Assembly: GCF_037126465.1 (NCBI RefSeq)
Contig: NW_026999407.1
Span: 1,018,000-1,081,999, forward strand
From: Ornithodoros turicata
Taxonomy: Eukaryota > Arthropoda > Arachnida > Ixodida > Argasidae
Direction: 5' to 3'
Length of the DNA: 64,000 bases
Both the position numbers and the translations under genes were made by a program. Position 1 is the first letter of the stretch; each line of letters opens with the position of its first letter. Below, in pieces: positions 11,566 through 24,062 of this stretch. The notes beneath the pieces are model-generated. The model was not told the DNA's origin and ran no database searches. It saw nothing but the letters and a program-made list of their open reading frames with translations.

Positions 11566-12425
11566 GTCAGCCCTCTGACAGACATGGGCTGGGTTTCTCA
11601 TCTCTAACTGCGTTGACTGCGACCCTTTGCGATTGTGGCACTTTCACTGTGACACACAAGTGTCCAAGTGACGTACGTGTTTCAATGGCTTCAGCCACAG
11701 GTATTGAGGGCGGAGTAGCAGGTCCTGATGACTGAGAACAACCTCCCCACGTACTGTAGCTTTACAACCCCCCCCCCCCCCGCATGGTCAAGCTTCATCT
11801 TGAATTCATATCACTCAATCCAGCAGCTAGCCTGCCTCTGTGCCATCTTATCATTCATACTGTGAAGATTGCCAAAAACCATGTATTGTTTATATGACCT
11901 TGACATTTGTCACGTATGCATCCTGAGAAGCGTCATTGGCACAGGAAGTTACGAAGGCGTTCCCACATATCTCCTGGACAGGCTAGTCCAGGGATCAGCA
12001 GCGGATTCGCGGCAAGCTGTTGGCTTTTATTTTCCACCAACTCAGAAAAGTGGATGAGAAGTTCTTCAGTTTTCTCTTCCCTGTGGACCTTACCCCGCTG
12101 CAGGCTCCCACGGAAACATACAGATAACATTAAATATACAACGATTTCAGTCGGACGTCCTTACAGGACAGTTGTTTGGAGTGAAATACCCCTGCCACAA
12201 CGTATCTTTCAACAGGTTGAAGGAGTGAGCGTTCCCTTTAAAGCGTTCACCCCAAGGTCCCTATTCATATCCGTGTCGGTAGCGGTTTGGGACAGAGCAC
12301 ACGTGCTATGTGACGGACCTAACGCTGGCAGTGAGAATTTGCTAATGTAACACGATAACACAAACACTGAAACTCACTGTTCGTGTCGTCGTGTTTTTTT
12401 TTTTTTAGATTTTAAAGAATTTGAT
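11566..12425. other. No gene seen
   Basis: A C14-type homopolymer lies at about 11767-11781. The 147-codon frame at 11907-12350 has no recognisable domain and is not called. Confidence 0.4.
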
Positions 12426-12427
12426 AT

Positions 12428-13035
12428 ATCCTGCGCTCCAAACGCGTTACCCGTACGCGAAGGTGTCGCTGGAGCGAACGACAGCCTCGGCGCTGTCGTT
12501 GGCTAAACCAGCGACAACTAGCGCGATTTTGTAGCGCGATTTTGCTCTTGTAGCGCGACGTACCAGCGATGTCGCTCTCTTTGTTACCCGCGCGACGTCG
12601 CGAGCGACCGACCTGCCAGATTTCCGTCGTTGTCGTCCGGTGCGACACTGGAATCTAGAGCACAAAGCACACGATAAAGAGCGCATGAAACGGAAAAAAA
12701 AAATCCCGAAGTGTGTTGCGCAGTCATGGTGACCATATGCCACCTACACGCATGTTTTTTTTTCCTCTTTTGTCACTATTGAATACACCCCTACTTCTGG
12801 TCGGTACAAGGTGTGCTTTTGTATTGCGGGGTGCGCCACATGTCATCATATGTAATTGTTTTGTGCCTGTATATCAACGTCGTGTCAGCAGGCATACGAC
12901 TCGCTCGTCTCGGCACTGTGTGCTCGACATCGCGTTGTTGTTGCGGCTTGTGGTGCGGGACACGACAAGCCACCTCGTCGTCCTTGGTGCGACGATCGCG
13001 CTCAAAAATCGTTCCATGTGGTCATGTTGAGGTGA
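12428..13035. other. Word-biased element or remnant (GCGCGA / GTCGC)
   Basis: The two flanks, about 12430-12650 and 12880-13015, are filled with variants of AGCGCGAC and GTCGC, while the centre (12660-12870) is ordinary sequence. This is the same layout as the hAT element at 3286. I could not fix terminal repeats or a target duplication. Confidence 0.45.
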
Positions 13036-13500
13036 CTGCAGGTCACTTCGCGTGCCTCCTACCAACACTGCAACGGTCGGCTCCCACGTTTAGATCGCGC
13101 GTTTGAATTAAGTGGGAACGGCTTTCGTGAAGCTTTTTCAGCTTACCAAGGCAGCAGCTTGGGACATGTGTGAGGAGCTGAGCCCTGCCTTGACGCCAAC
13201 GTCGCTGAGACACGGCTAGGCGGATACAGCAAAGGCGGGTCTTATACTACACTTTGCGTTCGTCGTGGGATAAACTGAGTGTGTATTCTATCATACGAAC
13301 TTCAACCGCGGTCAGCGTAGCCGTGTAATATCCAAGTTAAACTTATGTTTGGAAGCAAGAAAATGTAACGTAACGTAACGTAGTTTTTGAGAAGTGTAGC
13401 AGATTCTCAAAAATACGATGATTGATTATGAAATGAATGATCGAGGATGAAAAAAAATCAGCGGCGATTTAGCGGTAAATGCGAGAGAAATGCGTTATCA
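13036..13500. other. No gene seen
   Basis: Includes a short tandem (AACGT)n tract at about 13366-13383. Confidence 0.4.
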
Positions 13501-13504
13501 TTCA

Positions 13505-14010
13505 GTGTCTTTTCCGGTCCATACTTGACTTCCGGGTATCCACTTCCGGTCTAAACTCGACTTCCGGTTGTCCACTACCCGTCTATACCTGACTTCCGGT
13601 TCTACACTTTCAATTACTATATGTAAGTCAATTTAATGAACCTCTGATTAACCTAAATTACTTTCAATTACCCTGTAATTACCCTTTAATTACCGAAGGT
13701 GACCGCAGGTTACATGAGGTAATCTTGAATTTCATTTAATTCCCTTTAGTTACGTTTACTTGCTTTAATTACTCTCAATTCCCCTCTAATTGATGTTCAT
13801 TACTTTTAAGTACATATAACTACCTCCGGTAACCTGTAGTTACCTTCTGTAAAATTTATTGCATTTAATATTTCTCTTACTTACATAGTATATCTTACAT
13901 TCATAGCCCTTAAACTCAACTTTCTTGGTTTAATTGCCTTTAATTACCTCTAATTACCTGCAATTACTCTTACCTCTCAATTACCTTCGACTATTTCAAT
14001 TGCAAATAAT
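13505..14010. other. Word-biased stretch (ACTTCCGG, then TTAATTACC)
   Basis: 13510-13600 repeats ACTTCCGGT-like words with TCCACTACCC and TATAC spacers. 13605-14000 repeats AATTACC, TTTAATTACC, GTTACCT and relatives dozens of times in degenerate form. No coding frame exists. The composition is not a simple tandem array because spacers vary in length. Confidence 0.55.
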
Positions 14011-14743
14011 TTACCTCGTCTGAAATGAGACTTCTGTCCTCTGCTATGCAATTTAAATCGGAGTTACGCTCTTTCTTGAATACACGTAATAGCTTTATGT
14101 AGTAAATTTTCTATATAAACTCTGCTGCCATTTTGAAGTTGCTTTGTTATGTCTAATTGTTGTGTATAAGGATCGACATAGCTCTGTAATGACATGTGCT
14201 AGCCCCTTTTGAATTTGTTAGTGTACATGTTCCCAAACTCATTTCTTTTCCCTTTAAATTTGCTCTATAAACTTTGCTGTCATTTTGAAGCTGCTTTGTT
14301 ATATGTCTAATTGCTGTCTTTCATAGTTCTGTATTTCCCTATTCTTTCTGTGCTGACATGTGCTAGCCTCTTTTGAATTGATAGCGTACACGCTCCGCCG
14401 AAAACAATTCTCCCCACAAAGTAGCTAGTTTTTGTTCAGTGTGCAAAGACTGTATTACAGGGCATGCCCTCACAGTCTTATTTCCTATTGATTTTCACGT
14501 AACTAGTGAATAAAAGAACCAGAACCTCTATTTGCACTTGCTCTCTTATATCCCCTTTACATGTCCACTTATACCGACACACAGACACACTTACACACAG
14601 CTTTTTGCCAGTTTGACACTCCTAATGCTAACGCATTAGTAAACACGGTGATTGATACACCTGCATAGTGTTCTTGTCTATTTGCTTTCATCGTCTATTT
14701 TGTGACAATAAGCTTAGCAATGCAAATTCTGCGTTACATTGTA

Positions 14744-15110
14744 CAGGGTGTTTTTTCTAGACATATTTTTCATTTAAAAACTATAAGGGCTAGAGACATG
14801 CCGTTTTCACTTCTGTCATCTCTGGCCCGGCGGACGTTCTTAGCCATATGTTGCTCAACCGTCAAATGACTAATTACCTAAAAATCGTTAATTAACTTTT
14901 TAATTATAAAAGCTACGAAGTTATCCCAATGAGAACATCTGTTCCTTACGGTGACCTGATACCTGATATCGAAGCCGTTTTCAGAACAAAAATCCGTTCG
15001 GTAGATCGTCCGCAAAACATTCGTGAAGGAACACCTTTTCTTTTTCTTTATTTTGTTCATTGCGCATCTTCGCAGACCCGTCTTTCCTTCACCCCCAATA
15101 ATCACCACCA
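14744..15110. mobile_element. TA-target element, opposite orientation to 11266
   Basis: Starts TA|CAGGGTGTTTTTTCTAG. The interior 14880-15090 is the reverse complement of 11280-11470. The pieces GAACATCTGTTCC, GGTGACCTGATACC and CATTCGTGAAGGAACACC are all shared. Confidence 0.65.
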
Positions 15111-16605
15111 TACACAGAGATTTACTGAAACTTACTTGGCAACTGTCTTAACAGATTTCAATATCGCGGCTAATTCTGTCCACTTCTTTTGCCTGTATGA
15201 TAGCGTGTAGGACGGCTACAAAATGTCCATCCATAAATTGCGGTGCTCGATCATGAACTGTCTGGTCATGCATGCGTTGGCCGAGAAGCGGCAGACTTTT
15301 GCTCCATAGTTAACGCGTTAATCTGTCGTCTGCTTCTAAAGGCAGCGGCATTCGACGTCATTGTCGTCCTGCTGCGCAATTGGCTGAGAGCGCGGCGTCT
15401 AAACTCTGCATCCAAGTTGAACTATCCCGAGCGCGTCATCCTTACAGGCGACATGGGAATACCAAAAGTGTCAGGCATCACTTCCATGGGTACTCCTCTA
15501 TCGACACTATCGGTGGCGCTGCTCGGAATAGTACCCCCAGCATTTATAGCCACTCACGTTAAACCAGAAGAGAAGTCCTTAGTTCCAAATTTGACCATCG
15601 ATAGATATGTAAAGATCGCAGAAAATAGAGCAACTCTAAGATCGGGACACACTGTACTTTTTAGATGGCCGTAACAGTCAGTAAAGTACAGTAGTAGTAG
15701 TCAAGTAGCACTGGGTATGTGGACAGGGGCAGAATGTGGCTTACTATTTGGTCAGGAGTGCAGAAGTTTCGCAGACGACTACTGTTTCTGTCAGCGTGGC
15801 TGTCGTTTATAAACCCCCCGACACATCCGGGAGCAAGTACGCGTGCAGTGATTTGATTGGTTAGAGAGGATCAACTCATATACTGTATACTCTTGTTAAC
15901 ACTACGCCGGTTTATGTAACATCACCAGAAGCCTCGAATGGATGGATGCATATACAAAGAAAAAAATGAATAAAGCCTCATATTGTGGCATCTAATAGAT
16001 TGTATTGGCTCATTGTAAAAACTGGCCAAAAATCATATAAAACACCGACCATTATCTGCGCTATACAAAATATATCCCGAGTTATGCATCATTTAATAGA
16101 ACACAATGCTGCACGTCCCCGCTTATATTAAGGACACTAAAGACCGCCGCGGGAAAAAAGAAAAATATGAAATAGTGAAGAACCAGCATTCATAACTGCA
16201 ACCCCATATGCGCTCATCGTTGTTATTTCTCTGCACTACACGAGGAAGGTGACCACGTAGACGAACAGATGCTTAAATATTCAATTTGACACACGTTTGC
16301 TGTTGTCCGACTTTTAGAAGTAGAGCTATCAAGTGTACGAACTTTCAAAGTTTAGGGGGCAACTTTGAGTTTCCGCATTCCTCCCAAACTATACAAACAT
16401 CTTTTTAGGCGCACCTGAAAAGCTTCTGACATCAGCTCATCAACTCTTTTTCATGAATGGACCACACGTATTAACCTGATCGCTTTTCCAGGCATTTAAC
16501 TCCATTCAGTACGTTCTTGCTCAATTACTCCGCAACAGAGGTATATCTTTTCCGTGGAACATTATCACTCAAAGTCATTTTTAGCTTTTCCTTACATCAT
16601 TACCT
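15111..16605. other. No gene seen
   Basis: The 143-codon frame at 15243-15674 was considered and not called because it has no recognisable domain and no homologous copy here. The rest is AT-rich. Confidence 0.4.
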
Positions 16606-16962
16606 TCATACTAATGTCTTTCGCGAAAAGTTTCTGAGAAAACATCTGGCTTTGAACAAGTCAGAAGAAGATGAGTCTCTGTTGGAAATGTCTCGCCCTA
16701 AAGTTCTTCTCCACCGGTCGCTGGATTGCTTTTCCTTTGACCAAGGCACCTCTTCTATGACCACTCCCTTCTCATCCAGCACATTTTGGCAGAAAACATA
16801 GACCTTATTTGGACTCTGTTGAAATCTTCAGTGATTTCGTTGAACGCGAATCTCATCGGGATAGCACAACAAGGTCCCGATAAGACACACTTCTTGGATA
16901 AGTAGTCCATCGTACGCCTCGTCGTCCAGAACAACTGCAATGGCTTCAGTGAGCAATGAAAA
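16606..16962 (-). pseudogene. Unidentified coding remnant, one in-frame stop
   Basis: A single frame on the minus strand runs about 118 codons with only one internal TGA. The first part reads LLTEAIAVVLDDEAYDGLL and ends near LLCYPDEIRVQRNH; after the stop the same frame continues with VYVFCQNVLDEKGVVIEEV and RRTLGRDISN, then stops. The residue mix (many Leu, Val, Asp and Glu, few runs) looks like real protein sequence rather than chance. I do not recognise the family. It sits directly beside a word-biased element (16976-17364). It could be a decayed transposon frame or an exon of an unknown gene. Confidence 0.4.
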
Positions 16963-16975
16963 AAACCGTTCAGCG

Positions 16976-17364
16976 TGAACCGCATGGACCGAAAAACGTT
17001 CGAATTCTTTCCGAAACCAAGTCGGTGCCGAACTATTTTCGGCGACTAAAGCTTCGGTCCGAGATATCTCCGCCGAAATCGGAACTGTGGGCAGCCGAAA
17101 AACCAGAAGGGGGAAGGGGGACCATAGCAACAAACTGTTCCTTCTATGAATACAGGGATTATCTAATTGAGCTGGAAGTCTGAAAGGAGATGTCCCTTCT
17201 CTGTTGTTCCAGCCTCAGAACATCAGTTCTCTCATGTTACCCATGTTCAGAAACCTTGGGAACTTCGACTCCAGTTCGGTAGCAGGCGGTCATGCGCCGA
17301 AAAAGGTTCTGTCCCGATTTCGGTTCGGGCAGACTTCGGTTAGTTTTTCGTGCCATGCGGTTCA
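16976..17364. mobile_element. Word-biased element (CCGAAACC / TTCGG) with inverted ends
   Basis: The ends form an inverted repeat: TGAACCGCATGGACCGAAAAAC on the left (16976 onward) against GTTTTTCG-TG-CCATGCGGTTCA on the right. The interior repeats CCGAA, TTTCGG and GCCGAAA words. A 43-bp piece of the SINE tail seen at 40 kb lies inside at 17191-17233. No target duplication was identified. Confidence 0.6.
17191..17233 (+). repeat. SINE tail fragment
   Basis: TGTCCCTTCTCTGTTGTTCC followed by AGCCTCAGAACATCAG matches the 3' tail of the tRNA-derived SINE copies ending near 40255 and 40635. Confidence 0.65.
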
Positions 17365-20120
17365 GCCTTTATTGGAATTCCACTCGAATATATTTTTTAG
17401 ATGCGATGTGGGCAAGCATTGCGCTTGTGTCGTCATACAGTTGGCAATACAAAATATATCCAACGTGCATAGAAATACATTTCTTCGTATAGCCGCCACG
17501 GTGGTATTTGGTATCTCAAGCACAACAGAGTCACTAGTTCTGAGCTATCAAGTTTTGATCTGTGTGACCCTAAAGTGCGCCAAACTTGTCACTTCAATGG
17601 CACTGCGATCGAATGTACAGTCAATCGTATTCCTGCCAATATAGAGGAGTCACTTATTTGCGAGACTACCAATTTTTGTTAACTGATTTCTTGCCAGTAA
17701 TAAGCATAAGAATCTTCAATACCCAAGATATCACGTGCGAAATATTCATGCAGATAAATTCAGCCATGGCTGCCGCAGGTAGAGCCATTGACCCTGTTCA
17801 TTTTAAGTTGTCCAGTTAGAGTCACTTTGGATTACAGTAATTGAGGTCGCGGGTATTTGAGTTCGACCAAGCGAAATAATCACGAGTTCGTTCCAATTAT
17901 AAAAATGCTAATCGTTGTCACCTGCCAGGATTCATATATTTAGTGGCTACTTGTTACCTATTCTCAAAGACGTGTTAAAACTAACAACACTGTATTTTTT
18001 TCTCACACCAGAACATTGTCCGAGGCGTTGTTCCTAAAGCAAAATCTGGTGTGAAGGGAAGTGGACGCCGATAGGCTGTTCGAAGAGAGAATGATCTTCT
18101 GTTTGTGTAAACATACTCAGGCACTTTCCTCTACATTCCCTTACCGGTTCGCTGGGTTTTCTACGCTTAAAATCTCGTGGTTGCTCGTTGATGCATTTTA
18201 TTTCTAATCATTAACAGTATGTTTGGTCAGTCATGTAGACCCATTTCCCATTATAGCTCACCTATGTGCCGACTTCTTCCTTCGAACATATGTATATCGT
18301 TCTTTCCTTTGAACGCGTAAATGGAACATGGTCCAGCATGTACGATCCACTGCTCCGTCGTCTGCAGGACATAAAGGTCACCATTTTATTTCTCAACAAG
18401 GCTGGGTCCCTGCCTCAACACAAAGCGGACGATATAGTTAAGTTCCCCCTAACACGCGTTTCGATGGTGTCGCCATTAATAATAGACCGTAAATATTGGT
18501 CCCTCCCCTAGTTCTGTTGAACGCACTTAATTTATTTTAAGTATTTTGATAACCTCTAACGATCCTTCATTACATTTCTTTTCAATAGAAGATTTCTTCC
18601 TTTATGAGAATGTAGTACGACGCGCGGACTAGGCAAATCACAGCCGGGAAGTCCTCGTCAAATGGCGAACGCTGTTGAAAGATTAACGGCATCGATTTCC
18701 TTTCAAAGGGTTTCGGAAACAATTTGTGCAAAGCGTGGTCTACTTCCGTTTCCTACGTGTCCCATTATTATTGTAGACGGTTACACATTAGAAGGATATC
18801 ATGAGTTCGGTCTGAATGGAAAGGAGTTTCCTTTGAAAGGAAACAGGATGTACTACTGCTGTTGAGAGAACTGGCACAAATTGTTGCCACTAGTGCTGCA
18901 TAGAGAGGTCCTACACCGAAGCCCTCCGGCTTTGCTCTCTTACTCAAAATTGTCCCCGCATTTTAGTAGACGTAATGTCTCAGTTAAGAAACACTTATCT
19001 CCCATGTTCAATAACGCTATTGTATGAGGTGGGAGTACATTGATCATTACATGCAATAGAGCCTAAGAAAACAAGAGTAAAGGGAGTTTGCCCTGTTCAC
19101 TTCGTAGTGTTTGTCGTCTTGTTTTGCGACGTAAATTGTGACCCTCGTGCACAAGTGAAGGCAGGCGTGAAAGCGAGGCTGTGTGACGCATCGAAAACGT
19201 CGTGCATCCCACATGCAAACGCATTTATGAGAAAACCCCGTCTCTTCTGCCACGGTCTTCCTGGTAACGCAGAATAGCGGGCACATTTTTTCTTTTAGTT
19301 CGTGGGTCGCGCCCCACAGTTTTGGAACCCCTGCTAAAAGCAATTGATTTCTGACAGTATTTGACATGTTCAGGGATGATATTTTTCTCTCTCTCAATGT
19401 TTCATTACGGAGGGGATCTCACACGGGTAGACTCTCTCTGAGGAACTCAAACTCCCGGGAAAAGCGTATTAAACGTATATTTTCGAATAGTCAAACGCTT
19501 CGTAAGGAAAGCCGTCGTGTGGCTGGAAGAAGTGAAGCAGCGGCTAGGCAACAACATTAACTCCTAATTTGTAAGTAACTCCTTAACTCCTCATTGACTC
19601 CTAAGTAATGGCCTAATGGCCCCTTGATGTATTAATAAATAATCATAATAATAATAATAATTTCTGTGAGACCTAAGCTTTGGTGCAGTATGCCCAGAGC
19701 ACAGCGTTGGCCCTGGCGAGAGCAAACATTATGCCATTCGTGTGATGTTTTCACCTCATGGTAGCCACTTATTGATTACTCGATGTGTGGTCGCTTATCA
19801 TGGCAGCTGCGCCACTTGATCACAGTGATCAATCCGTCGACAGGAAGCAGACGGAAGAGTACGCGGTTGGGATCCGCGGATCCGACAAAATGCTATCAAA
19901 GCAGGAAAATCGTCTCGCGCTTCAAACATCCTGACGGGAAAATTATGAAATTCACATATGCGTCATGTGCATCAAATTACGTCCTAGATGCGTACCATCT
20001 CAAGGTCAAGATCAATGTGAAATAATATATATTGGCTGTATGTAGTGGTATATTTTATACTGCATGCCAGCTATATGAGCGAACTTAAATATTGCACAGT
20101 CTTTAGATTCATTCGACAAC
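17365..20120. other. No recognisable gene or element
   Basis: Several short open frames exist (for example 18266-18511 and 18662-18865) but none shows a known domain, splice support or a second copy. A short (AATA)n tract occurs at about 19634-19655. Confidence 0.4.
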
Positions 20121-20147
20121 GACATGTCTAAAGTAAGGTATTGCACA

Positions 20148-20345
20148 GAGAAGGCTACAGTAACGGATAAGTACCGTCTTTGTATTTACGTTACTCTTTT
20201 TGGTAGCGGTAATTGTATCTGGTTACTTTTACAAATTTGTACCGACGCTAGTATTGCGTTACTTTTCGATGCAGTAGCGGGCAGCGGTATTTCGTTACTA
20301 AGGTTTGGTAGCGGGTACAACAACGACTATAACCCACTATGTACC
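20148..20345. other. Word-biased element remnant (GTTACTTTT / GTAGCGG)
   Basis: Degenerate repeats of GTAACGG, GTTACTTTT, GGTAGCGGGTA and GTACCGTC fill this stretch, directly next to the 5' end of the Penelope-like fragment. No terminal repeats were found. Confidence 0.5.
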
Positions 20346-20371
20346 TTCGATACATCGCTGATATACGTATA

Positions 20372-21434
20372 ATATGGGAACACGGGGAACACGAAATTCA
20401 AAAGTTCGCAGATCTACTAAACACCGCGCACAGCACTATAAGGTTCACATCACAACACTTAACTCACCCAATCAACTTTCTCGGCACCACAATATAGCTA
20501 GGCAACGGCAACCTCACCAAAACCCTGTGCAAAAAGCCAAGTGACAAACAACGATACCGTCACTTGAACAGTCACCACCCGCACCACTGTAAGGTTGGCA
20601 TTCCTAATGGGCAGAGTGTCAGACTGCGCAGAGTTCGTTCAAACGACACAGATTATACTGAGAAGCTCGACGAACTCTGTAGCACGCTTGCCCAAGGAGA
20701 CTACCCAGACTCCCTTCTAACCGAATTCCATCGCAAGGCACTCACACTGAATCGAAACGATGTTTTGGAACACCGAAAAGATTCTGACACGAGCCAAAGA
20801 AGCTTCATCGCAAAATATTCCAACGCACTTCCAAACAACAAAGCCATTCTAGGAAACACGAGCCCCTTCTCTAAAGCAATGACGGGCTCAGGAGTATGTT
20901 CACCCATTTAATACAGCTAACGTACCGACGCGCAAAAACCCTAGGAAACTCCTTTGTTAACGCAAGAAAACAAAAACAAAAAAAAAGAACACCCAGTACA
21001 ATGGAACACACCCCTGCAACCTCCCGCGCTGCAAAACTTGCGAGCACATTCAACACGCTAACTCCATCAAAAGCACAGCGAACAATTACACCCACTCTGT
21101 TAACGACGCATTCACATGCACAAGCTCTAATGTCATATACTGCATTGAATGCAGCGACTGCTCTATCCAATACATTGGTGAAATAGGCGAACAAATGAAC
21201 AACCGCCTCACCGGACTCAGAACAGACACCTGAAACAAACTCCTCAAAGCAGTCGCTGAACGCCTTAACACTCCTGCCAATTTTGACAACATTAAACTAT
21301 ATATTCTAGAAACCGGGTTCAGATCCACAATTGACAGACGTGACAAGGAGTCTTATCTTATGTACAAGTTCATCGCCCTTCACCCTTTCGGTATTAACAA
21401 ATCACGAGGCACCTTAGAACCGCTTCACAAATAA
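20372..21434 (+). pseudogene. Penelope-like retroelement, 3' part with GIY-YIG domain
   Basis: The first part reads IWEHGEHEIQKFADLLN, then IRFTSQHLTHPINFLGTT, which matches the C-terminal reverse-transcriptase and thumb region of Penelope-like elements. The linker NSHHPHHCKVGIPNGQSVRL and LRRVRSND follows. After a frame change there is the Cys motif CNLPRCKTCEHI, and then the GIY-YIG endonuclease: VIYCIECSDCSIQYIGE, NNRLTGLR, ending GINKSRGTLEPLHK and a stop at 21432-21434. In-frame stops occur near 20491 and 21231, plus at least one frameshift around 20900, so it is dead. It is 5'-truncated at about 20372. Penelope-like elements use this nuclease to open target DNA for reverse transcription. 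Confidence in the family is high because both the RT tail and the GIY-YIG domain are in order. Confidence 0.85.
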
Positions 21435-21545
21435 AATACGCCCAGACCTTTTTCCTACTACTATTCTATCCCCTTTAACATCTATCGACACTGTTATGTT
21501 CTGAATGGCCACTACTTCATTGCATGCCACAACTGTGTATATATA

Positions 21546-22439
21546 CAGGGCGTTTCAAAAAACGTGTCATTCGGACTTCGTAAAAAAACGGGGCGACGGA
21601 AAAATACGGGGTAAACGGCACTTGTGTGGCAACTGAATTTGCCATCTGCAAAAATATTTTCATTTGATTTTAATTAAAATAAATCGAATTTCTTTAATTG
21701 AACTTCAAAATTTCCCAAGTCAACCTAACGTTTGTTTTACAGAATTAGAGAGCCCGTAGCAAACTTAGTCAGATCCACCAAGAAATCCGCTCGATATTGC
21801 AAATGGAACTGCCAAAAAAAAGTCCCGAAATTGAGGCTTCAGAGTTTCGGGTATGCAACAGCGCACCAAATCAGTCGCAAAAATGCGCGGAGGGCAGGAT
21901 ATGCTCCTGCCCCCATGAAGCTAGAACAGTTTATCGCCGGACCGGCGTGCAGCACAAGACGCGCAGATAACAATGCAGGTGACATTCCACCATACGTTGA
22001 TAAGCGGCAAACAAAAATGATTCCGCCTCTTTTTTCCCGCCCTGTGTTTTTTCGACCTTCTATCTTTCATGGGGGCAGGAGCATGTCCTCCTCTCCACGA
22101 ATCTTTGCGTCTGATTTGGTGCGCCGTTTAATACCCGAAACTTTGCAGCCTCAATTTCGGGAATTTTTTGGGCTGTTCCATTTGCAATATCGAGCGGATT
22201 TCTTGGTGGGTCTGACTAAGTTCGCCACGGGCTCTCAAATTCTGTAAAAAAAACGTTAGGTTGACTTGGGAAATTTTGAAGTTCAATTAAAGAAATTCGA
22301 TTTATTTTAATTAAAATCAAATGAAAATATTTTTGCAAGATGGCAAATTCAGTTACCACACAAGTGCCGTTTACCCCGTATTTTTCCGTCGCCCCGTTTT
22401 CTTGTTAAGTCCGAATGACACGTTTTTTGAAACACCCTG
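21546..22439. mobile_element. Foldback element, TA target, CAGGGCGTTTC ends
   Basis: The ends are CAGGGCGTTTCAAAAAACGT and its near-complement, flanked by TA on both sides (21544-21545, 22440-22441), as in Tc1/mariner-type insertions. The arms are about 400 bp each and nearly complementary over almost the whole element, so the transcript or single strand could form a very long hairpin. The 171-codon frame at 21732-22247 simply runs through both arms and is not a gene. Confidence 0.85.
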
Positions 22440-22468
22440 TATGTGTGTATAATATGTGGTATAATATA

Positions 22469-23291
22469 AAGGGTGTTTGCTGTAACGTGTCCCTGAATTA
22501 TATAAAAAATATAGACGTTGTACGTAACACGGATGCCGCTCGCTGCATTGGTCTTTGCGGCACTTTTGCCACTAGGGAAGACTGATTTTGTCAAATTTTA
22601 ACTGCAATAAATTGAATTTTTAAAATTGATCACGCTAATTTGCCAAGTCAACCTCACGTTTTCCCAACGGAAATGGAAAGCACATATGCGATTTACCCCG
22701 AAACATAACTGAAGGCGTCCAGCACCACAGCAGGAGCACATGAAAAATATGCAAAAAGCGCGTTTTGGGACCCGCAAGTCGCCGGGCGCGAGTATTTCAG
22801 CGCTATGCGGGTCGTCGTTGCTCGGCCCCCTTGACATTCCCCCGCCTCACAAAATTTACTGCCTCTCATAAGGTCACCCCTTCATTTTCACCTGACGCTT
22901 TCTGTCGCTCCACGCGTATCGCTTCTTAACCTTGAACGACGGCACTAATAGCGGGCATAGCGTTGAAATACGCGCGCCCGGCGACTTGCCCGTCCCAAAA
23001 CGGCGCGTTTTGCATATTTTTTCATGTGTTCGCGCTGTGGTGCTGGACGCCTTCAGTGATGTTTCGGGGTAAATTCAACATGCGCTTTCCATTTCCGTTG
23101 GAAAAACGTGAGATTGACTTGGTAAATCAGCGAGATCAATTTTAAAAATTCAATTTATTGCAGTTGAAATTTGACAAAATCCGTCTTCCCTGCTGGCGAA
23201 ACTGCCGCAAAGACCAATGCACCAAGCGGCATCCTTGTACAATGTCTAGATTTTTTGTATAATTCATGGACACGCTACAGCAAACACCCTG
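22469..23291. mobile_element. Foldback element, TA target, GGGTGTTTGCTGTAACG ends
   Basis: The left end AAGGGTGTTTGCTGTAACGT and right end ACGCTACAGCAAACACCCTG are complementary, flanked by TA at 22467-22468 and 23292-23293. The arms continue inward for about 370 bp (for example TTGGTCTTTGCGGCA against TGCCGCAAAGACCAA). It begins only 29 bp after the preceding foldback element and is a distinct family, sharing ends with 27191-27399. Confidence 0.85.
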
Positions 23292-23825
23292 TACATGTTA
23301 CAAAAAAAAAAAGAAAACAGTTGGCTTGCTCTGAAAATTTGCCCACGTAACCACTAACCTCCTTATCTTTCGGAATGGTCGCCCATTCCTGCCTGTTGTC
23401 CCGTTGTTCGTTGACTTGGCATTTCTGTAACCGGCCTGGAGCCAAGATTCACATAATCCCCTCCACACTCTAACAAAGCGGCCATTCACTTCGGCCGTAA
23501 AAGCCTTCCTTCCCCCCGGGCTGTTGACCCACAATTCCCATGAACCTTTAACAGCACCTTTAAATACCATGTTAGCCCAAAAGAAGAACAGTCTCTGTTC
23601 GAAATATCACCGTTACTCGTCCTGAGGCAATTCCCTTCATCCATCATACGATACATCTTCGTGCCTTAGAAAACAGGCCGTAGCCTTTGATGAATCAGGC
23701 AAACGTTCCTGAGTTAATTGTAACAATAAATTTTGCAATCCGTAAACTTTCAGTCTTGTAACCTAGACATTAATAGAGTTTTCTTCACCCGTGTTCCGAG
23801 CAGGAACGCATGCGTCCACATTCAA
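23292..23825. other. No gene seen
   Basis: Unique-looking sequence between a foldback element and a word-biased stretch. Confidence 0.4.
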
Positions 23826-24062
23826 ACTACTTTCCCATATGAAAATGGATTTTTCCTTTCTGCAGACTTCTTGTGGACTTCTTGTTTCCTGTCTTGACAG
23901 TGTGTTGACTTTGACTTCTTGCTGATCAAGTCAACAGGAATCGCTATTGACATCATTTTTACAATCTCTTGAACTACCTTGTGTACCTTCTGTGGACAAG
24001 GTATATAGATGTCGCTGTTGACAGTATGTGGACTTTCTATGCGCCTATGTAGCAAGTACTTA
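23826..24062. other. Word-biased stretch (TTGACTT / GTCAACA)
   Basis: Repeated words such as TTGTGGACTT, TTGACAGT, GTTGACTTTGACTT and TCAAGTCAACAGG fill this piece. A second cluster with the same words on the opposite strand is at 25490-25765, so the two could be the two flanks of one larger element with an ordinary centre. Confidence 0.4.

Noticed and set aside
15243..15674. 143-codon open frame
   Set aside because: No recognisable domain, start context or splice support, and no second copy in the window.
21732..22247. 171-codon open frame
   Set aside because: It runs through both arms of a foldback element, so its openness is a by-product of the inverted repeat, and no domain is visible.
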